Of a stretch of DNA of 64,000 nt, positions 24,204 to 37,119 are shown one piece after another. The stretch's first letter is position 1, and the number at the start of each line of letters is the position of its first letter. The stretch spans positions 40,753,661 through 40,817,660 of the forward strand of contig CM053329.1 of NCBI GenBank assembly GCA_028583605.1, written 5' to 3'. The position numbers were made by a program, and so were the translations under genes. Below the pieces are notes generated by a model. The model was not told where the DNA came from. It was given only the letters and a program-made list of their open reading frames with translations, and did no database searches. The stretch is from Dastarcus helophoroides (taxonomy: Eukaryota > Arthropoda > Insecta > Coleoptera > Bothrideridae).

Positions 24204-24308
24204 TTTGAAAGTGTGTTTGTCTGTATGTTTGTCCGCTTTTCAGGGTTTAATTACTGAAGCGATTTTGACGACAATTGGTGTAGATATACCTTAAAAGATG
24301 GACTAAGG

Positions 24309-27300
24309 TATGTTTTAATCCGGAAAACTGATCTTAGATGCCCCCAAGTTAATATTATAGTGAGAAAGAGTAACCGACGGTTTTCTATGTAAATAAATGA
24401 TGGTCAACGACGTGAACGTCATTTAACGACGTGGACAGCAGCATCGAATGAGGTAGGGGGCATTTTACTACCCAATGGGGACTCGCTGAGAAGCAGCTAA
24501 ATATACAAATGATCGTATCAACGAATTTGAACAAAACATCATTCTGCAAACTGCACGAACTCTTTAAAATTGTATTTAACTGATTAATTTAGCTTCATTA
24601 CGTTTATCTAAACTATTATGCATGAGAAAGCCGACAGTATCATCTATCGCTGTCTTATAACATCTGCTTTTCCTGTTTCTCTCCAAAATTTCAAATTTAG
24701 ACACTTCCAATTTTCAAAAATTTCGACTAATTATCTAGTTTTTTCAATATTTTATTTCTTTTACTCGATTATTTTTCGATATTTCGATTTTATCTCAAAA
24801 CTTAGTCTTAAAATTAGTCTAACTCAACTTTCCAAGTATTTTAATTATATTCCCGATATTTTGACCCTAACCTCAAAATTTGACCCTAACCTCAAAATTT
24901 CGACTGTTTTCTCTTTCTAAAAATTAAATTTTAACGTAACGTTATTTTCAATGAGACGACATCGTCATTTTGATTAACGATGACGATTTTATCCCAAAAA
25001 TTTTTGTTGCAACTTTTAAATTTCAAATTAAAAAGCGAAATTTTGCTTTTCGCACGTAATTAATGCTCGAATTAGCTAGGAATTCGCTTTGATTGGAGGA
25101 ATTATTTCCCGTTTATTGGATCGTAACTGAAAATAGAATTCTTTCTATTAGTTTTACCTTTTCTTTAAATCTTTACGTAATCTTAAAAATTCTAGAAAAA
25201 AGTCGATATTTCCGAAGAAATCTTTTACTGAAATTTTTACTTCTTTTAACAGGTTTGTCAAATTTAGAAAAAAAAATCGAAAAAAATCGAATTTACGAGA
25301 AATAGAAAATATAGAATTTCGATTTAAACGTCATCATTTCTAGTGAAAGTGAACCTTTAAGAAAAAATGGAAGAAAAATGACATTTATTCTAAAAATAGT
25401 TGAAATTCTTAGAAAAGAGCTGCTTTTATTAAAATGTTGGCTTAATTTTGAAAAATATGACATAATTTGGAAAAAAAGGGAATTTTTTCTACTAATTTCA
25501 GCTTGTTTTCTAAATTCTGACGTTATCATGAAAATTCTAGAAAAAAGTCGATGTTTGAAAAAAATAGTTTTTCCTGAAATTTTTACTCCTTTTGAAAAGT
25601 TTACCTAATTTAGAAAAAAAAATCGAAAAATATCGAAATTTCGAGAAATAGAAAACGTAGAATTTCAAAATAAAAGCCACCATTTCCTGGAAAAGTGAAC
25701 CTTTGATAAAAAAAATGGAAGAAAAATGGCATTTATTCTAAAACTGGTTAAAATTCTTTTAAAAAAGCTGCTTTTATTAAAATGGTGGCTCAATTTTAAA
25801 AAATATGACATAATTTGGAGAAAAAGAGGAATTTTTTCTACTAGTTTTAGCTTCATTTTTAAATTCTCACATTACCTTGAAAACTCTAGAAAAAAGTCGA
25901 TATTTCAAAAGGAATCCTTTTCCTGAAATGTTTACTTCTTTTAACAGGTTTGCCCAATTTAGAAAAAAAACAAAAAAATTGAAATTTCAAGGAATAGAAA
26001 ATGTAGAATTTCGAGCTAAAAACCATCATTTCTAGGAAAAGTCAACCTCTGATAAAAAAAAAATGGAAGTAAAATGACATTAATTCTAGAAACTGTTGAA
26101 ATTCTTTTAAAAAAGCTGCTTTTATTAAAATGTTGGCTTAATTTTGAAAAATATTACATAATTTGGAGAAAAGGAGGAATTTTTTCTACTAGTTTTAGCT
26201 TCATTTTCCAAAAGAAATCTTTTTCCTCCTTTTAACAGGTTTGCCTAATTTAGAAAAAAAAATCGAAAAAATTGAAATTTCGAGGAATAGAAAATGTAAA
26301 ATTTCGAGATAAAGCCCATCATTTCCAGGAATAGTGAACCTTTGAGACAAAAATGAAGCAAAAATGAGATTCATTTTTAAAATCCTTGAAATTCTTTAAA
26401 AGAAGCTGCTTTTATTAAATTGTTGGCTTAATTTTAAAAAATATAACCTAATCTGGAGAAAAAGGTAAATTTTTTCTACTAGTTTGGGCTTCATTTTTAA
26501 ATTCTGACGTAATATTGAAAATTCTAGAAAAAGTCGATGTTTCAAAAAAAATATTTTCGTGAAATACTCCTTTTAACAGGTTTGCCTAATTTAGAAAAAA
26601 AATCGAAAAATATTGAAATTTCGAGGAATAGAAAATGTAGAATTTCGAGATAAAGGCCATCATTTCCATGAAAAGTGAACCCTTGAGAAAAAAATGGAAG
26701 AAAAATGACAGTCGTTCTAAAAAATAGTTGAAATTTTCTTAAACAGGCTGCTTTTATTAAAATGTTGGCTTAATTTTGGAAAATATGACATAAGTTGTAA
26801 AAAAGGAGGAATTTTTCTACTAGTTTTAGCTTCACTTTCAATTCTGACGTAATCTTGAGAATTTCAGGAAAAAGTCGATATTTCAAACGGTTTTTTTTCC
26901 TGATTTTTTACTGCTTTTACCAGATTTGCCCAATCTAAAAAAAAAATCGAAAAAATCGAAATTACGAGGAACAGGAAATATAGAATTTCGAGATAAAAAG
27001 TCATCATTTCTAGAAATAGTGAACCTTAGAAAAAAAATGGAAGAAAAATGACATTCATTATAAAAATAGTTGAAATTCATTTTAAAAAGCTGCTTTTATT
27101 AAAATGTTGGCTTTATTTTGAAAAATATAACATAATTTGGAGAAAAAGAGAAATTTTTTCTACTAGTTTTAGCTTCTTTCTTAAATTCTGACGTAATTTT
27201 GAAAATTGTAGAAAAAAGTCAATATTTCAAAGAAATACTTTGTCCTGGAATTTTTACTCCTCTTAATAGGTTTGCCCAATTTAGAAAAAAAAAATCGAAA

Positions 27301-28515
27301 AAAATCGAAATTACGAGGAACCGAAAATATAGAATTTCGAGTTAAAAGTCATCATTTCTAGAAAAAGTGAACCTTTGAGAAAAAAATGGAAGAAAAATAG
27401 TTAAAATTCTTAGGAAAAGGCTGCTGTTATAAAAATGTTGGCTCATTTTGAAAAAATGTGTCATAATTTGGTGCAAAAGACGAATTTTTTCCACTAGAAT
27501 CAACTTCTTTTTTAATTCTGACGTAATCTTGAAAATTCTATAAAAAAGTCGATATTTCAAAAGAAATCATTTTCCTGAACTTTTTACTTCTATTAACAGG
27601 TTTGCCTAATTTAGAAAAGGAAATTGAAAAAATTTGAAATTTCGAGTAATAGAAAATGTACAATTTCGAGATAAAAGCCATCATTTCCAGGAAAAGTCAA
27701 CCTTTGATAAAAAAAATGGAAGAAAAATGCCATTCATTCTAAAAATAGTTGAAATTCTTTTTAAAAATCTGCTTTTATTAAAATGTTGGCTTTATTTTGA
27801 AAAATATACATAATTTGGAGAAAAAGACGAATTTTTTCTATTAGATTTAGCTTCTTTCTTAAATTCTGACGTAATCTTAAAAATTCTAGAAAAAAGTCAA
27901 TATTTTAAAGGAATACTTTGTCCTGGAATTTTTACTCCTTTTAACAGGTTTGCCCAATTTAGAAAAAAAAATCGGAAAAAATCGAAATTACGAGGAACAG
28001 AAAATATAGAATTTCGAGTTAAAAGTCATCATTTCTAGAAAAAGTGAACCTTTGAGAAAAAAATGGAAGAAAAATGACATTCATTCTAAAAATAGTTAAA
28101 ATTCTTAGAAAAAGGCCTCTGTTTTAAATATGTTGGCTTCATTTTAAAAAATGTTACATAATTTGGCGAGAAAGATGAATTTTTTCCACTAGAATCAACT
28201 TCTTTTTTAATTCTGACGTAATCTTGAAAATTCTAAAAAAAAGTCGATATTTCAAAAGAAATCATTTTCCTGAACTTTTTACTCCTATTAACAGGTTTGC
28301 AGGTTTGCTTAATTTAGAAAAGAAAATTGAAAACATTTGAAATTTCGAGTAATAGAAAATGTAGAATTTCGAGATAAAAGCCATCATTTCCAGGAAAAGT
28401 GAACCTTTGAGAAAAAAATGGAAGAAAAATGACAATCATTCTAAAAATAGTTGAAATTCTTTACAAAATGCTGCTGTTATGAAAATGTTAGCTTCATTTT
28501 GAAAAATATGACATA
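24309..28515 (+). repeat. Left arm of a giant inverted repeat
   Basis: This ~4.2-kb segment is matched, in reverse complement, by 31648-35843. Paired landmarks have a constant coordinate sum of about 60152 at the outer end (for example tatgttttaatccgg at 24309 against ccgggataaaacata ending at 35843). The sum drifts to about 60163 at the inner end, so only a dozen or so bases of net indel separate the arms. One 66-codon frame translates identically in both arms (25726-25926 plus strand, 34225-34425 minus strand). The outer ~950 bp is non-satellite and contains gacgtgaacgtcatttaacg. The rest is the ~345-bp satellite. Confidence 0.93.
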
Positions 28516-29530
28516 ATTTGCAGAAAGAAACAAATTTTTTTTACTAGTTTCAGCTTCGTTTTGAAGTTCTGACGTAATCCCGAAAATTCTAGAAAAATGT
28601 CCATATTTCAAAGAAATATTTTTCCTTAAATTTTTACTCCTTTTAACAAGTTTGACCAATTTAGAAAAAAAAATCGAAAAAAATTGAAATTTCGAGGAAT
28701 AGAAAATGTAGAATTTTGAGATAAAAGCCATAATTTCCAGGAAAAGTCTACCTTTCATTAAAAAAAAATGAAATAAAAATGATATTTATTCCAAAAATAA
28801 TTAAAATTCTTAGAAAAAAGCTGCTTTTATGAAAATGTTGGATTCATTTTGAAAAATATGGCATAATTTGAAGAAAAAGACGAATTTTTTTTACTAGTTT
28901 GTGCTTCGTTTTTAGATTCTGCCGTAATTTTGAAAATTCCAGAAAAAAATCGATATTTCAAAAAAATACTTTTTTCTGAAATTTTTACTCCTTTTAACAA
29001 GTTTACCTAATTTAGAAAAAAAAATAGAAAAAAATCGAAATTTCGAGAAATAGAAAGCGTATAATTTGAAAATAAAAGTCATTATTTCTAGGTAAAGTGA
29101 ACCTTTGATAAAAAAATGGATCAAAAGTGACATTTCTTTTAAAAATAGTTGAAATTCTTTTAAAAAAGCTGCTTTTATTAAAATGTTGGCTCAATTTTAA
29201 AAAATGTGATATAATTTGGAGAAAAAAACGAATTTTTTTACTAGTTTTACCTTTTCTTTAAATTATTACATAATCTTGAAAATTCTAGTCGATATTTCAA
29301 AGGAAATTATTTTCCAGAGCTTTTTACTCCTATTAACAGCTTTGCCTAATTTAGAAAAAATATCGGAAAAAAATCTAAAATTCGAGAAATAGGAAATGTA
29401 GAATTTCGAGATGAAGGCAATCATTTCCAGGTATAATGAACCTTTGAGAAAAAAATGAAAGAAAAATGACATTCGTCTTAAAAACACTTGAAATTCTTAG
29501 AAAAAAGCTGCTTTAGAAAAAAAGACCATT
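25290..29530. repeat. Satellite 5: ~345-bp AT-rich tandem repeat
   Basis: The marker gtgaacctttgagaaaaaaa (with variants) recurs near 25348, 25697, 26048, 26334, 26686, 27019, 27365, 27704, 28043, 28397, 28747, 29097 and 29446. Each unit also holds aaaatgttggcttaattttg, ttttctactagttttagctt, ttctgacgtaatcttgaaaa and cctaatttagaaaaaaaaat. The array runs past the inner end of the left arm into the spacer. Short open frames here are repeat-derived and appear on both strands. Confidence 0.9.
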
Positions 29531-30370
29531 TCTTTTCCACTAATTTTACTTTTTTATTTAATTCTGACGAATCTTAAAAGTTCTAAAGAATTCGTTATTT
29601 CAAATGAATTTTTTTCGGAAAATGTTTTTTTGTTCATAATTCGTCATAGACATATTCTCAAAAGATAGCTATTTTTTTTTAAATTTAACTTTCTGTTGGA
29701 AATTCTTACTGTTTTAATGAAGTTTTGTCTTTGTGCTCGAAATATTTCCTAGAAATTTTCGATTTGTTTTTTTTCTCATATTTCTATTTTATCTAAAAAT
29801 TAGACTTTTTCTTAAAATTGAATTTCTTTGGAAAATTTTAATTTTTTTTTAATATTTGACCGTCGAAGTATTCCACAAAAAGGAGAAATGAAAAAACAAA
29901 ACTTTTATCAAGTGAAACTTGAAAAAGGTCAAAATTTTCGACAATGATCGAAATTTAATGAGTCAAAAATTTCAAAAACTGAAATTGGTAAAAAAACCTT
30001 TAGACTCTTTGCTTAGTATTTAGCTTTTTCTCGCAATTTTCATATTTATCTTAAAATTCCATATTTAATATTTCCAGAAATAACTTTTATTTCAAAATTG
30101 GTCTTTTTTTTCAAAATTTTGATCCCCTTTTCGAAATTTCTTTTTTTCCAAATCTGTTTTTGGAAATTTGGATTTTTTCTTTGAAATTCGACTTTTGATA
30201 TTTTTCTCAAAATCGTCTATTCGAAATTTCGACTTTTATGTCACCATCATATCCTTTGTAATCCTAGAAATCTCACTCTTTTTTTCAAAGTTCGTCTTTT
30301 TTCCAAAGTTCGATTTTTTTTGTTCAAATTTCGTCTTTTTAATAGACAACTATTCTCAAATGTTCGAGTA
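29530..30370. other. Low-complexity AT-rich spacer
   Basis: Homopolymer-rich t/a sequence with scattered ttcgaaatttc and tttcaaaatttt words, in the spacer of the giant palindrome. No periodicity or coding signal is clear. Confidence 0.6.
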
Positions 30371-31205
30371 TTAACGTGAAGCGGGGCGTGGGCGAAAACC
30401 ACCCCCTTAGCGTAACAGTAAAGCAAGCGACAACTCCATCAAATAATATTTACTTTTTCCTTTGAAACGGAGACAATATTACGGGAAAATTCAGCGCGCT
30501 GAAAATATTCAAGTAGCTTGGAAACTCGCTGAAAGGCAACACTAAATTGTCTGTTATAAAAATAAACGAGACTATTTTTTCCCTCGACAACAAAGTGGAT
30601 TTCTAGAAACAAAGAAATACGACAATATTGATATTACGCGGGGGTAATTTTAATGAAAATTAGGGGGTAAAAAAATTCAAAACCCGGCGGCCGTCAGAGT
30701 GGGTTTCGTTGTTAATTAAGAAAAAGTTTTTATGAGGCCATTAGCATATTACCCCCGTTGACCTACCGCTAAGTAACGAAAATTAACGGTCTTTGTTAAT
30801 TTCCCCGGTAAAGGCCCCCACATAAGGTGGGAACCATCATTATAACGAGTCACAATTCAGCCACGCCAGGATTAAGCCGCCGCGTCGATTCGCCGCCGCT
30901 CTAAACGGCACTCTCAGGACCAACCGAGGCGAACGAGGATAATTCTTAACTAACCGCATTTGTTCGATATTACCGTCGTTTGTATAAGTTTATTAGGCAA
31001 TTTTGGGACAGCCTAAGATGTTTGTTTTTTCCTTGATGGGGCGTACAGCCTCCGGATTTTAATTAAGTCGGCATTTCGGGTTGTTTTTGTGCGTTTCTCA
31101 TTTTCAGCAAACAGCGTAAAGCAAAGAATTAATTAAAGTACCTTCAGAATTTAATATCTTTTTAAGTGAGATACAATTTCCGAGATGCGCCTCCGCGTTT
31201 TGTTC
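30371..31205. other. Non-repetitive island with higher GC in the palindrome spacer
   Basis: About 800 bp of balanced-composition, non-repetitive sequence lies within the repeats (for example gcggggcgtgggcgaaaacc near 30380 and aagccgccgcgtcgattcgc near 30880). It has homeodomain-type words such as gttaattaag and ccattagcatatta, but no convincing open frame with splice signals. It is either ordinary unique DNA or a regulatory element; I cannot tell which. Confidence 0.45.
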
Positions 31206-31645
31206 GAGATGAAGCGGCTTCCCTGAATGTCCTTCGACAAATTTGCTAAACAAAGAGAGCAATAAATGTCGCTTTTCTTCGAGTTTAATTGAAAATGTGG
31301 ACAGACACAGAGACAGCAAAGCAAGCGGTAAGTAGCTGTAAATTGCTACGAAAAACTTCACTCCGAATTTCTCCAAAACTAACGAACTTAAAAAAACTAA
31401 CTAATTTAAAAAAAGTACGTTTTAATTCTCTGAATTTGGTAAATTTTCGGAGTGTGCTGGTTTTAAATAAAATAGTTTTCAGGGACGGAGGTGGCGACGA
31501 GGGACGAATAAATCGTTTCTGGATTTAATTGAGAAGTTCAGGCATTATTATGTGACGTCGTAAAATTTCAATGATCTTAATAGCGGAATTGCTATTAGAA
31601 GTTTCAGTAAAACTGTTTAATAAAAGGACTTGAAATTTCTTTACG
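31206..31645 (+). repeat. 440-bp direct repeat, copy 1
   Basis: From gagatgaagcggcttccc to atttctttacgagaaat, this segment is repeated at 36094-36535 with only a few substitutions and small indels. The right arm of the giant palindrome lies exactly between the two copies. The minus-strand open frame running through it differs between the copies by amino-acid-changing substitutions (Ser/Leu, Arg/Gln, Gly/Val), so it is not a conserved protein. Confidence 0.92.
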
Positions 31646-31647
31646 AG

Positions 31648-34600
31648 AAATGTCATATTTTTCAAAATGAAGCTAACATTTTCATAACAGCAGCATTTTG
31701 TAAAGAATTTCAACTATTTTTAGAATGATTGTCATTTTTCTTCCATTTTTTTCTCAAAGGTTCACTTTTCCTGGAAATGATGGCTTTTATCTCGAAATTC
31801 TACATTTTCTATTACTCGAAATTTCAAATTTTTTCAATTTTCTTTTCTAAATTAGGCAAACCTGCAAACCTGTTAATAGGAGTAAAAAGTTCAGGAAAAT
31901 GATTTCTTTTGAAATATCGACTTTTTTTTAGAATTTTCAAGATTACGTCAGAATTAAAAAAGAAGTTGATTCTAGTGGAAAAAATTCATCTTTCTCGCCA
32001 AATTATGTAACATTTTTTAAAATGAAGCCAACATATTTAAAACAGGGGCCTTTTTCTAAGAATTTTAACTGTTTTTAGAATGAATGTCATTTTTCTTCCA
32101 TTTTTTTCTCAAAGGTTCACTTTTTTTAGAAATGATGACTTTTAACTCGAAATTCTATATTTTCTGTTCCTCGTAATTTCGATTTTTTCCGTTTTTTTTT
32201 TTCTAAATTGGGCAAACCTGTTAAAAGGAGTAAAAATTCCAGGACAAAGTATTCCTTTAAAATATTGACTTTTTTCTAGAATTTTTAAGATTACGTCAGA
32301 ATTTAAGAAAGAAGCTAAATCTAATAGAAAAAATTCGTCTTTTTCTCCAAATTATGTATATTTTTCAAAATAAAGCCAACATTTTAATAAAAGCAGATTT
32401 TAAAAAAAAATTTCAACTATTTTTAGAATGAATGGCATTTTTCTTCCATTTTTTTTATCAAAGGTTGACTTTTCCTGGAAATGATGGCTTTTATCTCGAA
32501 ATTCTACATTTTCTATTACTCGAAATTTCAAATTTTTTCAATTTCCTTTTCTAAATTAGGCAAACCTGTTAATAGGAGTAAAAAGTTCAGGAAAATGATT
32601 TCTTTTGAAATATCGACTTTTTTATAGAATTTTCAAGATTACGTCAGAATTAAAAAAGAAGTTGATTCTAGTGGAAAAAATTCGTCGTTTGCACCAAATT
32701 ATGACACATTTTTTCAAAATGAGCCAACATTTTTATAACAGCAGCCTTTTCCTAAGAATTTTAACTATTTTTCTTCCATTTTTTTCTCAAAGGTTCACTT
32801 TTTCTAGAAATGATGACTTTTAACTCGAAATTCTATATTTTCGGTTCCTCGTAATTTCGATTTTTTCCGATTTTTTTTTTCTAAATTGGGCAAACCTGTT
32901 AAGAGGAGTAAAAATTCCAGGACAAAGTATTTCTTTGAAATATTGACTTTTTTCTACAATTTTCAAAATTACGTCAGAATTTAAGAAAGAAGCTAAAACT
33001 AGTAGAAAAAATTTCTCTTTTTCTCCAAATTATGTTATATTTTTCAAAATAAAGCCAACATTTTAATAAAAGCAGCTTTTTAAAATGAATTTCAACTATT
33101 TTTATAATGAATGTCATTTTTCTTCCATTTTTTTTCTAAGGTTCACTATTTCTAGAAATGATGACTTGTTATCTCGAAATTCTATATTTCCTGTTCCTCG
33201 TATTTTCGATTTTTTCGATTTTTTTTTTAGATTGGGCAAATCTGGTAAAAGCAGTAAAAAATCGTTTGAAATATCGACTTTTTCCTGAAATTCTCAAGAT
33301 TACATCAGAATTGAAAGTGAAGCTAAAACTAGTAGAAAAATTCCTCCTTTTTTACAACTTATGTCATATTTTCCAAAATTAAGTCAACATTTTAATAAAG
33401 CAGCCTGTTTAAGAAAATTTCAACTATTTTTTAGAACGACTGTCATTTTTCTTCCATTTTTTTCTCAAGGGTTCACTTTTCATGGAAATGATGGCCTTTA
33501 TCTCGAAATTCTACATTTTCTATTCCTCGAAATTTCAATATTTTTCGATTTTTTTTCTAAATTAGGCAAACCTCTTAAAAGGAGTATTTCACGAAAAAAT
33601 TTTTTTTGAAACATCGACTTTTACTAGAATTTTCAATATTACGTCAGAATTTAAAAATGAAGCCCAAACTAGTAGAAAAAATTTACCTTTTTCTCCAGAT
33701 TAGGTTATATTTTTTAAATTTAAGCCAACAATTTAATAAAAGCAGCTTCTTTTAAAGAATTTCAAGGATTTTAAAAATGAATCTCATTTTTGCTTCATTT
33801 TTATCTCAAAGGTTCACTATTCCCGGAAATGATGGGCTTTATCTCGAAATTTTACATTTTCTATTCCTCGAAATTTCAATTTTTTCGATTTTTTTTCTAA
33901 ATTAGGCAAACCTGTTAAAAGGAGGAAAAAGATTTCTTTTGGAAAATGAAGCTAAAACTAGTAGAAAAAATTCCTCCTTTTCTCCAAATTATGTAATATT
34001 TTTCAAAATTAAGCCAACATTTTAATAAAAGCAGCTTTTTTAAAAGAATTTCAACAGTTTCTAGAATTAATGTCATTTTGCTTCCATTTTTTTTTTATCA
34101 GAGGTTGACTTTTCCTAGAAATGATGGTTTTTAGCTCGAAATTCTACATTTTCTATTCCTTGAAATTTCAATTTTTTTGATTTTTTTTCTAAATTGGGCA
34201 AACCTGTTAAAAGAAGTAAACATTTCAGGAAAAAGATTCCTTTTGAAATATCGACTTTTTTCTAGAGTTTTCAAGGTAATGTGAGAATTTAAAAATGAAG
34301 CTAAAACTAGTAGAAAAAATTCCTCTTTTTCTCCAAATTATGTCATATTTTTTAAAATTGAGCCACCATTTTAATAAAAGCAGCTTTTTTAAAAGAATTT
34401 TAACCAGTTTTAGAATGAATGCCATTTTTCTTCCATTTTTTTTATCAAAGGTTCACTTTTCCAGGAAATGGTGGCTTTTATTTTGAAATTCTACGTTTTC
34501 TATTTCTCGAAATTTCGATATTTTTCGATTTTTTTTTCTAAATTAGGTAAACTTTTCAAAAGGAGTAAAAATTTCAGGAAAAAGTATTTTTTTGAAACAT

Positions 34601-35843
34601 CGACTTTTTTCTAGAATTTTCATGATAACGTCAGAATTTAAAAAACAAGCTGAAATTAGTAGAAAAAATTCCCTTTTTTTTCCAAATTATGTCATATTTT
34701 TCAAAATTAAGCCAACATTTTAATAAAAGCAGCTCTTTTCTAAGAATTTCAACTATTTTTAGAATAAATGTCATTTTTCTTCCATTTTTTCTTAAAGGTT
34801 CACTTTCACTAGAAATGATGACGTTTAAATCGAAATTCTATATTTTCTATTTCTCGTAAATTCGATTTTTTTCGATTTTTTTTTCAAAATTTGACAAACC
34901 TGTTAAAAGAAGTAAAAATTTCAGTAAAAGATTTCTTCGGAAATATCGTCTTTTTTCTAGAATTTTTAAGATTACGTAAGGATTTAAGGAAAAGGTAAAA
35001 CTAATAGAAAGAATTCTATATTCAGTTACGATCCAATAAACGGGAAATAATTCCTCCAATCAAAGCGAATTCCTAGCTAATTCGAGCATTAATTACGTGC
35101 GAAAAGCAAAATTTCGCTTTTTAATTTGAAATTTCAAAGTTGCAACAAAAATTTTTGGGATAAAATCGTCATCGTTAATCAAAATGACGATGTCGTCTCA
35201 TTGAAAATAACGTAACGTTAAAATTTAATTTTTAGAAAGAGAAAACAGTCGAAATTTTGAGGTTAGGGTCAAATTTTGAGGTTAGGGTCAAAATATCGGG
35301 AATATAATTAAAATACTTGGAAAGTTGAGTTAGACTAATTTTAAGACTAAGTTCTGAGATAAAATCGAAATATCGAGAAATAATCGAGTAAAAGAAATAA
35401 AATATTGAAAAAACTAGATAATTAGTCGAAATTTTTGGAAATTGGAAGTGTTTAAATTCGAAATTTTGGAAGGAAACAGGAAAAGCAGATGTTATAAGAT
35501 AGAGATAGATGATACTGTCGGTTTTCTCATGCATAATAGTTTAGATAAACGCAATGAAGCTAAATTAATCAATTACATACAATTTTAAAGAGTTCGTGCA
35601 GTTTGCAGAATGATGTTTTGTTCAAATTCGTTGATACAATCATTTGTATATTTAGCTGCTTCTCAGCGAGTCCCCATTGGGTAGTAAAATGCCCCCTATC
35701 CCATTCGATGCTGCTGTCCACGTCGTTAAATGACGTTCACGTCGTTGACCATCATTTATTTACATAGAAAACCATCGGTTACTCTTTCTCACTATAATAT
35801 TAGTTTGGAAGCATCTAAGATCAGTTTTCCGGGATAAAACATA
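31648..35843 (-). repeat. Right arm of the giant inverted repeat
   Basis: Reverse-complement partner of 24309-28515 over ~4.2 kb. It starts directly after the first 440-bp direct repeat (junction at about 31645) with tgtcatatttttcaaaatga. It ends at ccgggataaaacata (35843). The satellite 5 copies inside are therefore in opposite orientation to those on the left. Confidence 0.93.
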
Positions 35844-35862
35844 GGAAAAAGGAAAAACAGAC

Positions 35863-36093
35863 GTTGTAAGACAGCGACAGATGATACTGTCGGCTTTCTC
35901 ATGCATAATAGTTTAGATAAATGTAATGAAGCTAAATTAATCAGTTACATACAATTTTAAAGAGTTCGTGCAGATTGCAGAATGATGTTTTGTTCAAATT
36001 CGTTGATACGATCATTTGTATCTTTAGCTGCTTCTCAGCGAGTCCCCATTGGGTCGTAAAATGACCCCTATCTCATTCGATGCTACTGTCCAC
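35863..36093 (-). repeat. Third partial copy of the palindrome's outer segment
   Basis: This ~230-bp stretch (acagatgatactgtcggctt to tctcattcgatgctactgtc) repeats 35495-35725 in direct orientation and so matches the left arm's outer part (about 24430-24650) in inverse orientation. It ends exactly where the second 440-bp direct repeat begins. Confidence 0.88.
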
Positions 36094-36535
36094 GAGATGA
36101 AGCGGCTTCCCTAAATGTCCTTCGACAAATTTGCTAAACAAAGAGAGCAATAAATGTTGCTTTTCTTCGAGTTTAATTGAAAATGTGGACAGACACAGAG
36201 ACAGCAAAGCAAGCGGTAAGTAGCTGTAAATTGCTACGAAAAACTTCACTACGAATTTCTCCAAAACTAACAAACTTAAAAAAAACTAATTTAAAAAAAT
36301 ACGTTTTAATTCTCTGAATTTGGTAAATTTTCGGAGTGTGCTGGTTTTAAATAAAATAGTTTTCAGGGACGGAGGTGGCGGCGAGGGACGAATAAATCGT
36401 TTCTGGATTTAATTGAGAAGTTCAGGCATTATTATGTGACGTCGTAAAATTTCAATGATCTTAATAGCGGAATTGCTATTAGAAGTTTCAGTAAAACTGT
36501 TTAATAAAAGTACTTGAAATTTCTTTACGAGAAAT
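36094..36535 (+). repeat. 440-bp direct repeat, copy 2
   Basis: Second copy of 31206-31645. It closes with a perfect palindrome, described in the next entry, rather than with the satellite seen after copy 1. Confidence 0.92.
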
Positions 36536-36553
36536 TTCTCGTAAAGAAATTTC
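36516..36553. repeat. Perfect 38-bp palindrome
   Basis: Bases 36516-36534 (gaaatttctttacgagaaa) are the exact reverse complement of 36535-36553, with no spacer. The left half is the end of the 440-bp repeat, so the palindrome marks a fold-back junction. Confidence 0.95.
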
Positions 36554-36554
36554 A

Positions 36555-37050
36555 CGAGAGTGTCCTCGATTTACGATACTTCTTTGTTTCTATCCGTTCA
36601 CAGGTCATAAATTTCGCAAGAGTATAATATTAAGTTGTCTTACTTTGTTGTTTTATCGGCTGAAGCACTGACATAAACGATTATGTCGAACATTCATTGA
36701 ACAATTCGCGATTTGCATAACAGAGATCACTTAAATTGCTTTAATGAATTGCTTCTGAATCTATTATAAGAATTCAGACGATGGTTGTGTTGCTGTTTTC
36801 AGTTACGTTACTATTTTAATTGTTTAGTTCAAATTTAAATCAAATCAATTAAATTTATGCAAAAATTTCGAAAAATAATTAAAATACAATGGTGCCCAAG
36901 CGATTAAAAAAGTAAAAAGAGTGGAACAGAAAAAAAGTGCGAAATTCGGGTGCATTTACCAAATTTGCTTCACGTTCAAATTGTTGGCTTTTTGGGTTTG
37001 CTACCAAATCTTTTTTCGAGAAATCTGTAAAAAAAATTGTAGGTTTTTTT
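36555..37050 (+). repeat. Dispersed repeat, copy 1
   Basis: This segment and 52985-53385 are diverged copies in the same orientation. Shared blocks include atccgttcacaggtcata / atccattcacaggtcaca, agtataatattaagttgtct / agtatattattaagttgcct, tcgcttctgaatttattata and gggtttgctaccaaat / cgagtttgctaccaat. No coding capacity is seen. It may be an old transposon fragment. Confidence 0.75.
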
Positions 37051-37119
37051 AGTGTTTAGTTTATTTTTTAATTTTTTATTAATTTCGTCATTTGTCATTT
37101 CGACTTTAAACTTAAAATA

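Noticed and set aside
31104..31376. Minus-strand frame with a hydrophobic N-terminus, repeated at 36073-36273
   Set aside because: All differences between the two copies that I could read change the amino acid, and the second copy is truncated differently; no sign of protein-level constraint.
24618..35534. Pairs of near-identical frames in the two palindrome arms, which could suggest a conserved protein
   Set aside because: Identity is nucleotide-level and follows from the recent inverted duplication; the frames lie in AT-rich satellite.
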